A DNA stretch of 64,000 nucleotides from Cohnella hashimotonis (GTDB lineage: Bacteria > Bacillota > Bacilli > Paenibacillales > Paenibacillaceae), in NCBI RefSeq assembly GCF_030014955.1, contig NZ_JAGRPV010000002.1, positions 124,001 to 188,000 of the forward strand. The letters run 5' to 3'. Of the stretch, positions 62,601-64,000 are shown in pieces; the stretch's first letter is position 1; each line of letters opens with the position of its first letter. The translations under genes and the position numbers were made by a program. The notes under the pieces are model-generated. The model ran no database searches and was not told the DNA's origin. It saw nothing but the letters and a program-made list of their open reading frames with translations.

Positions 62601-63827
62601 GTCGAATTCATCCGCGACGCGTCGCAGCAGACCGTATATCGGGCAGCGATGCCAGTCGATTCAGTAGCCGTGAACGTCAAGCCCATACCGGGTTCGGGCA
62701 TGAAAATCGATGCCGTCTATCAAGGGGGATATACATCCTTTGATCGCGTGAGCCAAACCCCCGAAGGCTCAGGGCGTTACCCATTACAGTTGTACGGCGA
62801 TTGGGCGAACTATGGCTTCGTCGTCGTACGCCCGATCTCCGGTGACGGCCCGCCCTTGGCGTACACGCTGGCGTTTGAACCGGACATGACGACGGACGTT
62901 CAGGCCAGCATCGCATACAAGCAGGACGGCGAGCAGCGCGAGGCCGAGCTCGACAGTTTTGCCGGCAGTCTTCACGCCATGCTGAACGACGCCCCGGGAC
63001 AAAGCGACTTCAAACTTTATGTAAACGGCGCTGATCCGGATTCGTCCGTTCGGATCAACGATGTCGAAGTCCCCTATGACGAGACGGAATCCAGCTTCAC
63101 GTACCCGTTTGCGCCTGCTGACGGAGACAACGCCTTTTTGATCGAAATGACGGACTCGTACGGAAGGCATGCGAGCATCGACCTTCATCTTTATTACGGT
63201 TCGCTAGCGTTGAATCCTGTGGGACTGGCCTCTTGGAGCGCGCAAAGTTCGCACGGCGAAGAGCCTGCCACAGAATCCTCCTTGGTTTACGAAGGGCAGA
63301 AGCGATTCCGTCTGATCGTGCCGGAGGCGCATGATCTGCTTGATCTGCGTTGGGTAACGGACGAAGGTACGACGGAAGCGGTCGTCCTGGGGCCTTATGG
63401 CGCAGGGGGGACGGGCCGTTATGTCGGGGCGCTTCCTATGGGACGAAGCGAATACACGGTCATAGTCAGGGATGAGCAAGGGAGCCGGCTCGATTACGAT
63501 CTCGTTGTATATCGTGGGGCGCCTGTCTATCCTAGGTTGATCTATACCGGATGGGGCTCCAGCATGGTGTTCGCCTACAATGAAGCGACTGGCCGTTATG
63601 AAGCGAACCTGGACGATTTTCCGGAAAGGATGTGGATCGGTCTGGGCATGCCTGCAGGCGGGGAAGCCGTCGTAAAGGTAGGAGACGTCCCCTACGCTCC
63701 GAACAGCGACGGGCTTTATACACTGACGCCGGAGCCCGGGACGAGCGAGATCGTCATGCAGGCGACCGGATTGTTCGAGGGTGCAGCCTGGTCTTGCAAT
63801 CTCGTGATCAAGCGAGCCTCCGAGTAA
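59640..63827 (+). CDS. Large FecR-domain surface protein with cadherin-like modules
   Basis: A 1395-residue secreted protein. The signal peptide (about 1-30, ending AHA) is followed by a FecR domain (about 34-170, with LSLNQGDKLITGSKGSAVLQFSNG and TPTAIMGVRGTAFLVRV). A coiled-coil/Gln-Glu-Ala-Lys-rich stalk (215-405) and a Pro/Thr spacer (about 420-438) come next. Then come a cadherin-like beta-sandwich (about 440-530), a second such domain (540-640), and an Ig-like module with SYTPDDDFSGMDSFQF near 700. The rest is further beta modules. There is no LPXTG or SLH at the end. TATAAT at 59559-59564 is a likely -10. Its role is probably cell-surface adhesion or sensing; no sigma or anti-sigma gene adjoins it. 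Confidence 0.88.
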   Translation: MIRKFGFTLLAALLLLLPVSAAFGGEAHAASSSRIAVIKQLSGDVQVQKAGGSKLFKAFAKLSLNQGDKLITGSKGSAVLQFSNGTSEDDKFTVGENATLTFSKLSDKKGTVTKVSMLKGTAWVDVKSIKSQDDDFKLETPTAIMGVRGTAFLVRVNPETGGTNTSVMSGIVRFTSENAEKTGSESGESPGKTGTSGGSKTIDLYPTQQLSLDSTSGTDLGELTTLVDIEEIVKNASPALIEAILRSKEKIDEENRQTVEKFKQSGVPAGLQQQLEQFIQNTQELLGVIAKQAIDQKKMDEQQIKKIEEQEKTSFGLDKDQLSQLSDKEKSKQEKAKQLAEEAAKKKAAEEAAKLKELEQRLAGQMQTIEASKLAQAEANRKSAAEAAAKAEAALLAAMTPVQQQQYSKDKAGNYGTSLPTPTPPRETGPTPTPGSDNARLNGLGLPTGISLSPTFNPDILAYTVSVGGAVSFLDVTPSLNEPGAKLTVNGMDWTGGAAHIPLAYGDNEIQLHVTAANGTSSRIYKIKATRQLLDSADIEIAGGLPLHIDFTAANPATTFDVPANTASLTLKLPVAQAPSVTVNGQSVPPTGAGLASLVYVAADSAWTYSIPLQPGSNTIVIQAQIGNATKTYQLIANRAATLTAESFSIETNANTPVNGILRSHGSRGAVSYEIVAASEHGEATLNAADSSSFSYTPDDDFSGMDSFQFKAMSNGEESAPATVFIWVKPLDIELKGLVSLGIAWGEAPIEPMLLYSFKDGSYVSKSYGLFVPEEEDRQLSMQFQFDPAVVSDARLTVSEETIQQEEDGSLFGSMPMDDPVVSVRLSYSVTEGGTTTDYEVYYIAVKQQQWAANLMTDGRAAVHLVPAGGGNYTVSVRGKDQNLMLRSNSFDMLVESDVWVYEADPLNPGGAGNRVKAVRNAEGYYIVPLSPGWNVAEIRTYYPGHEGTAKEGVVHIWRGDGLPDGYDMASIIGTPVQYPAEASAAPVEFIRDASQQTVYRAAMPVDSVAVNVKPIPGSGMKIDAVYQGGYTSFDRVSQTPEGSGRYPLQLYGDWANYGFVVVRPISGDGPPLAYTLAFEPDMTTDVQASIAYKQDGEQREAELDSFAGSLHAMLNDAPGQSDFKLYVNGADPDSSVRINDVEVPYDETESSFTYPFAPADGDNAFLIEMTDSYGRHASIDLHLYYGSLALNPVGLASWSAQSSHGEEPATESSLVYEGQKRFRLIVPEAHDLLDLRWVTDEGTTEAVVLGPYGAGGTGRYVGALPMGRSEYTVIVRDEQGSRLDYDLVVYRGAPVYPRLIYTGWGSSMVFAYNEATGRYEANLDDFPERMWIGLGMPAGGEAVVKVGDVPYAPNSDGLYTLTPEPGTSEIVMQATGLFEGAAWSCNLVIKRASE

Positions 63828-63850
63828 AAAGATAGATGCGACCCGCCAGA

Positions 63851-63892
63851 AAATCTCCCGCCTTCCTCCTATGGAGAGCGGGAGATTTTTTT
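63851..63892 (+). terminator. Intrinsic terminator of the FecR-domain gene
   Basis: AAATCTCCCGC pairs with GCGGGAGATTT (63851-63861 and 63879-63889), followed by TTT and more T on the plus strand. Confidence 0.9.
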
Positions 63893-63960
63893 ACAAGAAA
63901 CGTGCTTAATTTTTACGAAGATCTCGCTTGATAAATCGACAAAAAATGCTAATTTTACGA

Positions 63961-63966
63961 TATAAT
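63961..63966 (+). promoter_or_regulatory. -10-like TATAAT near the right edge
   Basis: TATAAT at 63961-63966 may serve a gene beyond the window. No -35 with normal spacing is seen. Confidence 0.35.
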
Positions 63967-64000
63967 CAAATAGCTTGTTTCATTGATTTCTTGCATTGAC

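Overview
The window is high-GC DNA that is most likely from a spore-forming member of the Paenibacillaceae (Cohnella or Paenibacillus type). It carries spoIIR, a bacillithiol-disulfide-reductase homologue, an SLH-domain protein, copper-amine-oxidase-type stalk and FecR/cadherin-like surface proteins, strong Shine-Dalgarno sequences, many GTG/TTG starts and intrinsic terminators. The backbone follows the Bacillus order prfA-prmC-spoIIR-ywlC-mntP-ywlE-rpiB-ywlG-glyA-upp-(wecB)-atpIBEFHAGDC, but the conserved run is interrupted by accessory blocks at 26.3-29.3 kb, 34.0-35.7 kb and 38.8-48.1 kb. The genus is inferred from content only.

Layout. 0-3.6 kb: LysR fragment, DsbA/FrnE-like oxidoreductase, aldo/keto reductase, Rrf2 regulator, thioredoxin. 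4.0-8.5 kb: a probable envelope redox-repair locus made of a methionine-rich repeat lipoprotein, an OmpR-type two-component system and a fused MsrQ/MsrP-like molybdoenzyme. 8.5-12.1 kb (minus strand): three translationally coupled genes, an ECF sigma factor, a membrane-anchored solute-binding protein with a cytoplasmic tail (likely anti-sigma) and a paralogous solute-binding lipoprotein, with no permease. 12.3-20.5 kb: a 47-residue protein, a lipoprotein, ychF, MarR/CBS/MFS genes, a stalk-domain protein and an ABC exporter. 21.2-25.0 kb: DinB-like, WYL and LysR regulators and a DMT exporter. 25.0-38.4 kb: the prfA to glyA backbone with inserts, including a ZTP riboswitch before rpiB-ywlG-glyA. 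38.5-43.5 kb: a c-di-AMP (ydaO) riboswitch before a KamA-like protein without the radical-SAM cysteine motif, a PspA/DUF350/DUF4178/DUF4247 cluster and a PD-(D/E)XK-like nuclease with a winged helix. 44.4-48.1 kb: old yellow enzyme, MFS, Lsm-like and SLH proteins. 48.3-57.7 kb: upp, wecB and the full F1Fo ATP synthase operon. 57.8-63.8 kb: YpdA/Bdr-like reductase, Dps and a 1395-residue FecR-domain surface protein.

The most unusual structure is a set of non-coding tandem arrays, each unit built on a short hairpin and each with a regular 50-62 bp period but with unrelated sequences (3.7, 15.0, 20.6, 21.0, 37.0 and 43.5 kb). Every convergent intergenic gap longer than 200 bp in the window holds one. 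The largest has 13 hairpins in exact 62-bp register with compensatory stem changes and starts 14 bp after the nuclease-winged-helix gene.
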